Shown: in pieces, positions 1 through 36,000 of the stretch
Layout of the letters: the number at the start of each line of letters is the position of its first letter
Position numbering within the stretch: position 1 is the stretch's first letter
Assembly (NCBI RefSeq): GCF_028389875.1
Contig: NC_084677.1
Coordinates: 9,528,017 to 9,592,016, forward strand
Length of the DNA stretch: 64,000 bases
DNA from: Rhea pennata
Lineage: Eukaryota; Chordata; Aves; Rheiformes; Rheidae
Direction of reading: 5' to 3'
Program-made: the position numbers and the translations under genes
Notes under the pieces: model-generated
Seen by the model: only the letters and a program-made list of their open reading frames with translations
The model's database searches: none
What the model was told of the DNA's origin: nothing

Positions 1-2920
1 ACAGACCCAGAGGAGCAGTGGAGAATACCAGCTTGAGACCCTTCCCACTTGGGCACAGGCTTTCTCATACTGGTTGTTACATTGCAGCTATGAAGAACCA
101 AGATGCCTTTACAATCTCTCCCCTTCCAGCTACTCCTAGGAGAGCCCTGGGAAGGGAAGAGAGGCAACTGGCATTGCCCTATCCAGTCAGCAAACCACCC
201 TGTGCTCCTGTTATCCCTGGCTTACTCCTCGAGGCAGAGCTGCAGAAAGGTCCTGTGATGAAATGCAGATTAGGTTTCAAATAGCTGTGAAAAGCTGGTG
301 GGTTTAGTGCAGCTTATTACTGAGGTAGTATATCTGCATGTACTCTCCAGGTCTGGGCTTGAGTTCTGAAAACTTTCATTGGTCCAGGGTCTTGTTGGGT
401 CCAGTTACTACTTCCAGTGAAGTTTCCAATGTAATCCATAAAATCTGTATGTGACCAATCATTATGTGAGCTTCAGAGAGGGAAGAAGCTTGTGCACTTA
501 AAATCGGGGATACATTTTAAAAAGTGTGTGAATAATAGTAACATCTTAGAGTTGTCTGCATAGGACATACAGTCCAAGGAAGTTGTGTTACTAGAGGTCT
601 GTCTTCAGTGGAAACTGATTTTAGATTAAAGGATGCTTTCCACTGTATGCCAATTAAGTGAGATTTACAAGCTTTAACATGCTCATGTGAATAAGTCCTT
701 TGCAAACAGTGGAACTGCCCTTATAGAGCGTGATCTATGTAAGCTCGCAGAGTTGTGCTTCTTTGTGATAAAGTGTTTGCAGTGGAGTTGTCTATGTAGG
801 AATCTTTTAAAAACGCATTTGCTGTCTCGGAATGGGTACGCTCAAAGGTCACTGGATCTTCTCCCTCCTGTTCCTGGACTGGGAGCATTCAGAGAACTGC
901 ATGTCCAAAACACTGCCTGTATTCTGCAGGATAACCTACATACAGTGCAATAAGAGGTCAGAGGGCAGCTCTTTCTGTGTGTCTTGGTCTTGTTCTTTTT
1001 CAAGGATGTGGTTGTTAATGTGCATCGTGATCCTCAGTTTTATGTATTTGTACACTGGTAGCACAAGTTGTTCTGTCCCAGCTTTGATGTAGATACTCCT
1101 TTCCATCTGACTTACATACCAATAAGAGCTTTTGGCTGTTGTTGAATTTATTTGTAATCCCAATTCCAAATGTCTGTCCCATAAAAATGATTAATATCTT
1201 GTCTGAGCGTAACTTGAAGAAAAATGTTATGCATGATGAGTCTGAATTGGTCTTCACTGCGTAGGTGGTTGTGAACACACAGCTTTTTTCCCCATCCCCA
1301 CAGAAGCTTTCTATAGGAGCAGTGTTGTGTGGTCTTTGGGGTGCCTTAAGGTAGAAGCAAGGTAGCTATGACAGATACTCTTCTAGCAAGAAAAGAGAGG
1401 GTGGTATACTCATCCCTTCATGTATTGCTGTTGGGACTGATTGCAAAAAATGATACAGCTTGCTGCAAGCCAAAGTATTGGAATCTGGCCCATATTTAAG
1501 TTGATTTTCCTTATTTAATCTGTTTTCTTCTTTCATTAATGTGTGTTTGGACCGAATACTTGGAGCATTTTCAACCCTTTTGAATAGGTGAAACGTACAC
1601 AAAGGCCTGTGGACGCCAGTACAAAGGAGTCTGGTGCCATCCAGTAGAGAGAGATCAGTGATTCCAAGGCCCAGGGCAGCAACGAGCCTCACCTCCAGCT
1701 GCTAATAAAAAGCCCTAGTAAATTCAGGGCTGTGCGCTTCCAGCAGCTGAGGTCAGAGCCATGTAGGAGACATCTATTTTGTTTGCTTGCCTTGATGTCA
1801 GATACTTTCATTTATGCAGCAAAACTTAAGATCAGCTCTGAAAGAAGCCATCTGGGACAAGAGGCGGGAACCAGAGGGAGAATGTGCATTAAAGTGAGTA
1901 GCTTGGTCTTTGAAGCTGGGCACCTTCACCCAACTACTAGATAACAAGGAACGTTCTAGATGTATCTAGACTTGCTAGATATTTGTGTTAAGTGTATTTT
2001 GTGCACAGTCTGCCAAATGCCTGTCAGGCTCGACTATAACCTGATGTTTTAAGTGGCCAGACTTAAAGTGACATATTATCTTTGGTATCATCTAGAGCAA
2101 GGCTATGCCTTGCTCCAATTTATCCTATTCTCTCTGGTAGAGAAGCCACTTTTTCCAATCTTTTGAAATGTCCTTATCTTTCAAGGCAACGCTCTTACCC
2201 CTCTCCAAAACCACATTTTTCTGATCTGTTCCTCTGGGCCTGCTCATTAAAGATGCTGAGAATCCCCTTCTTCACTTAGAACCAGTTCACCGCCAGCTGT
2301 GCCATGTTCCATCTTATGGTTATAGTACATGGGCCACTGGACATGAAGACACAATTTTATCTGCAGCCCACATGAAGTTACTGCTACTATTATTAATATA
2401 TATGTTAATATTTGTATTTATAATATTACTACTTACGAAAGTAGAAGAAAGCTGCTCAATTTACTAAATTTTTATGCATGTTGATATATCCTGGCTGACT
2501 GATCACTTGGTGTACAGGAGGTGGAAGATGTTTAGCATCTGGAAGAGCTGATTCTGCTGAAAAAATATTGATTAGGATTTTCAGGAGATCTGCAAATAAC
2601 GTCCTGTTCTTGACATAGTTGAACAGACCTAACTGATGCTGTTTCCAGCCCTTTGAGGCATCTGTGACATCTTTCACTGACTTGACCAAAATGAAGCACA
2701 GAAATGAATATGTCCTCAATCACTGAAGGCTTTCAAATTTTGGCATTTCTGTGCATTTAGAGACCATCTAGAGGACCAGGAGCAGGTCATACAAACTACA
2801 TATTTGGCAAGAACTTGATGTAAATCAGTGCCTGACACTGCATTGATTTTCATTTTCCGGCTTCGGCAATTTTAATGTTGCCTTATATTGGTAATTGTGG
2901 GAAAAGTTTTTGGGGTGGTT

Positions 2921-2938
2921 TATATTATATATATAGAC

Positions 2939-2971
<33 letters not shown>

Positions 2972-2974
2972 ATA
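2921..2974. repeat. (TA)n microsatellite
   Basis: Nearly pure alternating TA of about 54 bases, broken by short interruptions such as TAGACAT. Confidence 0.95.
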
Positions 2975-4550
2975 GTGGGCAGTTTTCTCTTGTATATGCT
3001 GTGCTTTCTTTGTTTGAGATAGCCCTCAATTGAGGAAAAAGAGGGGGGAAAAAAGGAAAAAAAGAAAAAACATCAGTTAATCTGGAACTGGAAGCCCCAA
3101 CTCTGCTGTCCAGATCGGACCGAGAACTGGAGCAGTGAATGCTTTATGGCTCGAATTAAGCTCTTGACCTCATTTCATGTAATTGCTTAGAAGTCCTGCG
3201 CTGGCTCAGCTGGTGGAGAGAGGGCATCTTAGGACCGGGTGGTTTTGTGGGGATGAAGTAAGGCAGCAGTGAGTTGCTTGGGTCCGTGCAGGCTGTTCCT
3301 CAGTGCTGTGGTGGTCTCTGCTGTGCTCCCGAGTACGTGGGGTGGAGGGGAAGCATCTAGGGGAGGGCTGGGCTCTTGCAGGAGCTGGGCAGCAGCGAGG
3401 CTCCCTGGCCGGGGCCAGCCGGGCCAGGCTGTCCAGCTACGGTGTGCCTCTGCCTCCCGACTCAGGCAAGGGCACAGCCCAGGGGTTGAGGATGGCAGGA
3501 AATAGGTGTTTTGCCATAGAAATGCTGGGGACACCATGTGTTCTTGCTGAGGTCTAGGTTTCTCTGTCTAGAGTCATCACTGGAGCTGCCCTGACCTACA
3601 GCGAAACATTTGTTTTGCTCAGAAGGCAAAAATAGACTTGGAAAGCCACGAAGATGTCAATAAACTGCATTTAGATGGGTAAGTTTTACTTGGAATTTGA
3701 GCTGGTGGCTCACGCTGAACTAGCGTAGCTGCTGTGTGCATGCTGCACTCTGTGCTGCACACTAACCGACTGAAAAGCCCAATCAGGGCTGCAGAAGGGC
3801 AGGTATGACAAGTCCAGGTCCTTCTCTTGATCAGCTTTATACATTCAGATAATTGGAGATATTAAACAGACTTCTAATTCTTAATATTTCATATTTTTTC
3901 AGAGCAACTTACAAAACAGGTAATATAGAGTTTTGAACATGGGCATAGTTACCTCGTCTGGTAACTACGTAATTCTACCAAGTAGCCTAACCTAGGAAAA
4001 AAGGCATCTTCGCAAAGACCCAGCAGGCCTGTCCTCTTGAACCTTCTTTCATGTTTTTTAAGATTTCAAGTCAGGATGAAATCTCAAAAGTTAACACTTC
4101 TATATGTTTGCTTTGGCCAACTTCTTAGCTAACTTGTGATGCCTGTTAGCTTTTCTGTGAGAGACCTGAGGTCCTGATCTCTCACTTAGGTTACTGCTTA
4201 GACACAGGGACTGCACTGCCCCAGAACACTGTTCCTGTGTCGGACGCAATTTTGAGAATCCCTTTTGTTTTGCCCTTGCAGCACAGCTTGACACTTGAAT
4301 GCTGATGGTGTTTTTGCTTGCTGTTACGTTGTGCAAGCCAACACAAAAGTGTGCCCTTTCGAAGACTTTCACTGTGAAAGTGTGTTTACTTTCTCCTCCT
4401 GTTGCCTTCTCTCTTCATTACCAACTTAACAGAAAGTGAGCTTTCAAAAGATGTTATTTTTTGGCATACCACAATCTCCGCTATGTCTGTTTCAGAATTA
4501 CCCAGCAAATCAGGCACTTCTCTTGCTCTTTGACCTCAGTTAAATAACTA

Positions 4551-4581
4551 AAAAACCAAACCAAACCAAACCAAAACAAAA
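4551..4581. repeat. (CCAAA)n short tandem repeat
   Basis: Four copies of a CCAAA-like unit following an A run. Confidence 0.85.
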
Positions 4582-5033
4582 CTCTCTTATTTTTAAACAC
4601 AGTTTAAAACATGATTTTGAGATCCACTAATAAATCTTTAAGATACTCATATTCTGTTTGAAAATTTTTTTTCTATTTGAGATACTTTGTTTAACCACAA
4701 AAAACGTTTAGGGGAAAAAAAAATCAGAAAAAAACCTTTTCCCTAGTATTTTAGCACAAGTAAGGCAGCAGGCATTGGGCTTAAGATCTTAGGCACCTGT
4801 TCAGCAGAAACTGTGAACTGCTCGTAACATGGGTGAAGAAGCTTCTAAACAGCTAGTGGAGAAGCAGCTGCTGGTTTGGCTAGTCTGGGTTGACACATCC
4901 CCTTCACCATTTTTTATTTTTATATTATAAGTTTAACTTACTAGAGAGAGCTATTTTAGTACTTGGTTTTGCTTTAATTTCAGCCTCCCAGAAGATGGAA
5001 AGTCACGATGAACGTCAGTATCTCACGGTGTGA

Positions 5034-5039
5034 TTTATT
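5034..5039 (-). other. ABCC6: Possible ABCC6 poly(A) signal
   Basis: This is the first AATAAA on the minus strand downstream of the ABCC6 stop. It would give a 3' UTR of about 1.4 kb crossing the CR1 fragment. A TATAAA variant lies nearer, around 6074-6080. The true end cannot be read from the sequence. Confidence 0.2.
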
Positions 5040-5310
5040 TGTTGCCTTTTCTTGTTGCGTTCGGGTCGCGAGGACAGCTCTGACGGCCGATTCCCCGCAC
5101 TGTGCAGAGGCTTTGCTTTGGGGGGCTGTTTCGGTTTGTTACCTGCACCAAGCCAGAGACTCTGCTGTTCCAGGGCACTTGCACTCTCTGCTGACAAGGG
5201 AAAGGCTGGAAGGGGGAGCGAGTGCGATGAGGTCAGTGCCTTGCCTGAGAGCACACAGCAGGCCAGGGGAAAACTGGGAACAAACGAGGTAAGTGCCTGC
5301 TGCCTCCACA

Positions 5311-5397
5311 CAGAATCATAGAATCAGTAAGGTTGGAAGGGACCTCTGGAGATCATCTAGTCCAACCTCCCTGCTTGGCAGGGTCTCCTAGAGCATG
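5311..5397 (-). mobile_element. CR1 LINE fragment, 3' end only
   Basis: The plus strand reads CAGAATCATAGAATC, then GGTTGGAAGGGACCTCTGG, AGATCATCTAGTCCAACC and CAGGGTCTCCTAGAGCA. This is the reverse complement of the conserved avian CR1 3' end, so the element is on the minus strand with its 3' end near 5311. The body is missing, as in nearly all avian CR1 copies. The right-hand edge is approximate. Confidence 0.9.
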
Positions 5398-5399
5398 TC

Positions 5400-6410
5400 T
5401 GCTGGACTGTCATGCTGCAGGCGATACGCTGGATCACAGGAAGGTGCTTTCTACCAGGCAAATTCTTTGTGACAAAATCAGTTTGGAAATGGGTGCTGGA
5501 GTTCGGACCAGCTTGGCTGTGACCGTGGTGACTGCCTGGCTTTCAGCAGCGCAGCTCCAAGTGCTCCGGCAGGATGAACGGCTCCTGCTGCCTGGTCCCA
5601 GCCCAGTTGTTCTCATCTGCACCAACAAGCCAGTGTATATGCTGCCTCTTGTCCTCGCAGACAATTTGTCGGCCTTCCAAACCGCACGGCTTGTGCAGGC
5701 CTCATCTAAAGCTCACAGAAGCGAGATGGAGTCACTGCCAGCTGTGATGGGCAGGCCACAGGCAGTGGAGTCGATCCGCATTCATGCTTACTTGCATTGC
5801 TCTTGCTTTTCCCTACTCCCCTAGTGTTTTTGCACTTTGGATGACTTAGATACAGCTGCTGCCTTGGACACTATCTTACCTGCTTGCAAACAGTGTTCAG
5901 GTGAGCACCTAAGGCATTTTCAAAAGACTAAATGTGTTCTCCCTGCAACTTAGGGCAAGCTGTAAGTAATTAGGTTTGGTTCTTAGCAATTAATTTTCTC
6001 GTTCACTGATTATAATCTCTTCAGCACTTAGAAATACTCCATATAATCCTTACGTATGGCAGTGTATTTGGGTTCCATTTATAGTATAAATCAGATAGGT
6101 TTTTGGTTTTGTTTTTTTTAACATAAAAGCAGCAAGGCATGCATGCATTTAAGTTCAAGATTCTGACCGGCTCATTTTCAACAGCAGAGTGAATTTTTGT
6201 ATCTGGAAAGATAATGAGCATGGAATCTCTAAGTTTCCTAAGGAAGCAGTATGTGTATCCCAAGTCATCGCTGCTCATCTATCCAGTGCAGTTATAGCTC
6301 AAACACAATTTGGTTGAGTATTGGGCATTTTAGAATTAAATGAAGGTAATTCAATTAAGAGATCAATTATTCCCAGTAAAAGCGGTATTACAGTATGTTC
6401 CACAGGTGAG
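5400..6410. other. ABCC6 3' flank or 3' UTR
   Basis: No gene seen. The first 420 bases are fairly GC-rich and carry a long chance open frame on the plus strand; the rest is AT-rich. On the minus strand this is immediately downstream of the ABCC6 stop, so at least part should be ABCC6 3' UTR. Confidence 0.5.
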
Positions 6411-31795
<25,385 letters not shown>

Positions 31796-32067
31796 GCCGC
31801 CGTCCCGTGCCAAGGGCAGCGCCGCGGGGGCCCCAGCGGCGCAAAGGCGGCCGTCGCCCTTCGCCCCCGGCCCCTGGTGACCGCCCGGGCGGCCGCCCGG
31901 GCTCGGCCGGAGGAGGAGGCCGGCCCGCGGGGGGAGGCGACGGGCGCGGAGGCGAAGGGCCCGCGGGCCTGGCGGAGGCCGGGGGCTCCCGCGTGGCGGC
32001 CAGGCCGGGGGGCGGCGGTGGGGCGCGGGCGCCGTCGCCCGGCGCCGGAAGGTCCCCCGGGGACGAC

Positions 32068-32080
32068 GAGGCAAAGGGCA
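32068..32080. promoter_or_regulatory. DR1-like (HNF4-type) site, weak candidate
   Basis: GAGGCAAAGGGCA keeps the CAAAG core and agrees with the DR1 consensus AGGTCAAAGGTCA at about 9 of 13 bases. It lies 270 bases upstream of the ABCC6 start. Mammalian ABCC6 is known to respond to HNF4A in liver, but this match is loose. Confidence 0.25.
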
Positions 32081-32293
32081 GCAGAGCTCAAACGTGGCCG
32101 CTGCGGCGCGGGGCGGGTAAATGATTGCCGCCGGGTCGACGGCCGGGAGGGCAGGCCACGGCGAGGGCAGGCGCGGAGCTGCAGCGCGCCTGGGCCGTGG
32201 GCCCGACCCGCCGGCGGAGGGGCTGCGAGGCCCTTCCTCTGCGAGCTGTTTGTTTGTCACCCTGGAATACCAGCTCGCTGAAGCTGAACTTTG

Positions 32294-32367
32294 CCTTTTT
32301 TTTTTTTTTTTTCACTTTTGAGAGCTTTTTTTCCTTTTTTTTTTTTTTTTCAGTTTTGAGAGCTTTA
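32294..32367. repeat. Imperfect tandem duplication with long T-tracts
   Basis: Two adjoining units, each a T-tract (17 and 16 T) followed by CA[C/G]TTTTGAGAGCTTT. It is embedded in the GC-rich island between the two genes. Confidence 0.9.
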
Positions 32368-32864
32368 GGAAAGCTCGCTGCCTCGCCGGCTGCTCTGCCT
32401 GTGCCAGCTCCTGGCAGCTGCGATGCCCCCGGCACCAAGGACGCTCGCTCGGCGCCAAGTAAATCCCACGCCAACAGCCTGGCCACCGGGAAGGCAACCG
32501 GCCTCAGGTCCCTGCGGCCTGAGGGATCTCCCAAAGCTGCCGATGGGAAAGGCGACATCTGGAACCGGCAGGAGAAGAAAAGGAACCGAAGCAGGTAACG
32601 CGCCGGCGGGGCCGTGATGCCTGCGCGGCAGGGCCGAGGGTGGCGGAGGGCCGAGCTCCCGCGGTGCCCCGGCGCCGTCCGCGAGCAGCTGCCCTGGCCG
32701 CCTTTCGGGATAAAAACGAGGGTCAGGACGTGAACGAAACAGAGAGAAAACCCAGGAGCTGCTCCCTAAAGTCGGCAAAACAAACGCCGGGCGGCGGGCG
32801 GCCGCCGAGGGGCGGCGCGGGGCCGCCGCGCCGGCAGGGGGCAGCAGCGGCGCTGCCGGCGGCG

Positions 32865-32879
32865 GCGCTGAGTCAGCGC
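32865..32879. promoter_or_regulatory. NOMO1: Palindromic bZIP site (AP-1/MARE/ARE type)
   Basis: GCGCTGAGTCAGCGC is symmetric around the central base. It contains TGAGTCA (AP-1), reads TGACTCAGC on the minus strand (the NRF2/small-Maf core) and matches the T-MARE TGCTGAGTCAGCA except at its outer bases. It ends 25 bases before the NOMO1 ATG, probably in the core promoter or 5' UTR. The sequence match is clear; use by any factor is inferred. Confidence 0.55.
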
Positions 32880-32904
32880 GGCGCTGCGCGGCGGCGGCGG
32901 CGGG

Positions 32905-33042
32905 ATGGGGGCCTGGGCCGCGGCGGCGCTGGCGCTGGGCTGCGCGCTGTGCTGCGCCCGGGCGCGCGGCTCCGAGGACATCGTCGTGGGCTGCGGCGGC
33001 TTCGTCAAGTCCGACGTGGAGATCAACTACTCCCTCATCGAG
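32905..33042 (+). CDS. NOMO1: NOMO1 exon 1 (start codon)
   Basis: Codons 1-46. Signal peptide with hydrophobic AAAALALGCALCCA, then the conserved mature N-terminus. The ATG has G at -3 and G at +4. Donor GTGCGC. Confidence 0.94.
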
Positions 33043-36000
33043 GTGCGCGGCGGCCCGCGGAGGACGCAGCCGCCGGGCGGCAGCTCCCGCTCCCGCTCCC
33101 GCTGCGGGGCGCCGGCTCCGTGAAGTGACTCGCGTCCTCGCGCTGCGGCGGCCGGGGGGGCGCGGCGGCCGCCTGCGGCGGGCTCGCCCCGCGGCCCCGG
33201 GCCGAGGCCTCGCTCCGCGCCGCCTCGCGCGGCTCGCGGTGCTGCTGGCGCGGGAGGCGCTTCCGCGCCCCGCAGAGCCGCGGCCGGGCGCGGCCCCGGC
33301 CGGCCGCTCTTAAGCTACGGCTTGCTCTCTTGTTTGTTTCCTACAGATAAAGCTGTATACGAAGCACGGTACTCTGAAGTACCAAACCGACTGCGCTCCG
33401 AACAACGGCTATTTCATGATTCCCCTCTACGACAAGGTGAGGGGGGAGCGGCGCCGCGGGGCTCCGCGGTCGGCGGGGCGGACCTACGGCTGTTCCGTCT
33501 CGTAGTGCGAATGCTTTGCTGCTTGCTGCCAGCTCCTACCGGGACGAAAGCCGGGCAGTGCCAGCTGCAGCCTTGCGCCGTTTGCGTGTCGGGCTGCGGC
33601 GCTGGGCCGCGGCGGCCGGCAGAGCCGTGTGGTGCCCGCAGCTGGGCAGGCGCTGGGCAGCGAAGCGCAAGTTCCCACCGGCCGCGCGTGAATAAAGCTT
33701 TCCTTTTTCTACCTGCAGAAATGAAAATAAATCTGCTGCATAAGGATATGTTTTATTGTGACCAAAGTGAAAACAGTTGAATAATGAACTGCAGCTATTA
33801 AAAATGTTTTAAATGTGAAAGCAATGAAATAGGAAGCTCAGCATGTCTCGGGAGCTTCCTGGGGGTTTAGATTGGGAAAAAAATGGTTGCGTTTAACTAA
33901 AAACTGGCCTTAGATGGTCAAAGTGTTTTGCTCTTTTAAAGAACTGGTTAATTTATGGAAAATAAGTAAGTCCTTCCCTTCCAAATGTGAGAATGTAAGA
34001 AACTCTCTGATGTTGGAGGTTTCGTTCTTAGGGCTTTGAGTCTGCTCACAGACGAGGTTTGGAAAGCGTGTGGTGCCCGCTGAAGGAGGACCTCTGTGTA
34101 GATTGATGCCCTTCTGGTGCAGAGCTTTTAAAAGGACTGAAATTTTGATATCCCATGTTTGGGCAGAGTGGGTGAATAGGACTTCCAGTGGAAATATTTA
34201 AGGCTGATTTAGGGTGCATCTCATGGAACAGACATTGCTGCTTTTTTCAACAGAGTATCCTAGGTAGGAGGAGAGGAAAACAAGACGCTTGACTCTCATT
34301 ATTCTCTGCAGCATGATGCTTGCATTCTGTTTTTTTTTTTTTTTTTTTTGCTGGTTTGTCTGTTTTTTTCATGTTTTTGCTGAATTGCTTTTAGATCAGT
34401 GAAGATGATTATTGCTTTTTTATTTTTAGGGGGATTTCATTCTTAAAATTGAGCCTCCCCTAGGGTGGAGTTTTGGTAAGTGGTTATATCTTATCATAGG
34501 GCAGTGTTTGTGCAATGTGGGATTTCAACTATGCCTAGCTAGCAGTTGGCAGGGAAAATCAAATGTTTTTTCAAAAGAGATAAGTAGTACTGTATGGTTT
34601 AGTAACAAAAATGTACTTACTGAATGGGGGGGGGGGAAATAAAGCTATAAGATGGTGTGGGAGAGTAAACCCTGAACTGCTCTAAGGGAATGTGGGATTT
34701 TGACAGCAAATGTCATGTCAGACAAAAAGAGGTTTTTCAACATTTGGAGCTGTGGTGGTGAACTTTGCTGAGACAAGGCTTCCAAACCATAACTTGGGTG
34801 CTCGAGTTAGTGGATTTCTGTGAAAGTTTTGTAAAGCCTGAATAGAATTGTTCTGTGATTCCTCTGTCACTAACTACCATGCTGTTTCATTGTTTTTCAC
34901 TTCCAGAACCAACCAGTGTAGACATCCATGTGGATGGCATTAATGACATTTGCACAAAGGGAGGCGATATTAACTTTGTGTTCACTGGGTTTTCTGTGAA
35001 TGGAAAGGTTAGATTCCTTTATTTAATCCATCCCATTTTAATTCTGCCCTCATAGGAACATGCAAGCTACTTTTATCCATTTATACTCTAGTTTCTCTTT
35101 GTTTCAACAGGTTCTCAGCAAAGGTCAGGCATTAGGTCCTGCTGGAATCCAAGTTGTACTGAGAAATGCTGGCAGTGACGTGAACATACAAGCAACTATT
35201 ACCCAGCCTGGAGGAAAGTGAGTGTGGGAGTATGCATGTGCACACATACTTTGCTCAGCTGCTCATTTACACAACAGTCTTTCAGTTCTGCTAAATTGGT
35301 TGGGATTATAGTTGTTCTGAAATATGTTTAAAACGTGCAGACGGTATGGATTGTTTTTATGCAAACAAGTGTTTAGGACTATTTCTGAAGAAACCCTTCT
35401 CTTGTCATGCAGGTTTTCTTTCTTTAAAGTGCTTCCTGGTGAATATGAAATCTTTGCATCTCATCCTACCTGGACGTTGAAAGAGGTAAGAGTCTATAAG
35501 CATTCTTGTTTGTATGTTTAGTGAAGGTGGATCAGCTAAACCTTGTTTTTTTTTTGGCTGTCATGAGTGAGGGCTTGTGCAAGTGGACAAGATTAATGCG
35601 TTTTTTCTAAATTTCATTTAGGAGGGCAAGAAATTAGGTGTGCCAACTTAAAGAGTGTGAAGCCAGCCTAGGAAGGACTGGCATGTGAGCTCTTGCTTTA
35701 GGTCTTCTAATCATGTACGTTCTGTAGGAGCTTGGAGATTAGTAGCAGTGCTCTAATCTTTCCCTTTTGGACCTCTTGGCTTCTGAGGAGCTCTGACAAT
35801 CCTGACCAATTCCTACGGTAAAAGTGCTATTTTACAGAAATAACTTTGTTTTAGTGCCCTTTTCTCTTTTGAATAGCCCATGGTCCTTCTTTAAATACTG
35901 ATGCTCTGGCTTTTAAGTACTGTTGCTCTGGTATTTCTGTTGTTGAATATAGTATTCTTTGATTGTTATTTAGGTGCTGTAAATCTACTTTTGATGAAAA

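Larger units (their letters stand above)
1..5030. other. Gene-free flank, expected ABCC1 side
   Basis: No exon of a recognisable gene was found on either strand; the open frames here are short and look like chance. Simple repeats sit at 2921-2974 and 4551-4581. Plus-strand AATAAA occurs at 1704-1709 and 3659-3664. In mammals ABCC1 runs tail to tail with ABCC6, so part of this stretch could be ABCC1 3' UTR, which is inference from synteny only. Confidence 0.5.

Noticed and set aside
5333-5824. 163-codon plus-strand open frame near ABCC6's 3' end.
   Set aside because: It begins at TTG inside the CR1 fragment, has no domain or splice support, and is best seen as a chance frame in GC-rich DNA.
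32640-33128. Long frame overlapping NOMO1 exon 1 in another phase, staying open across exons 1-3 if spliced.
   Set aside because: It has no ATG (first codon GTG) and is arginine, glycine and alanine rich, as expected for any frame of a CpG island.
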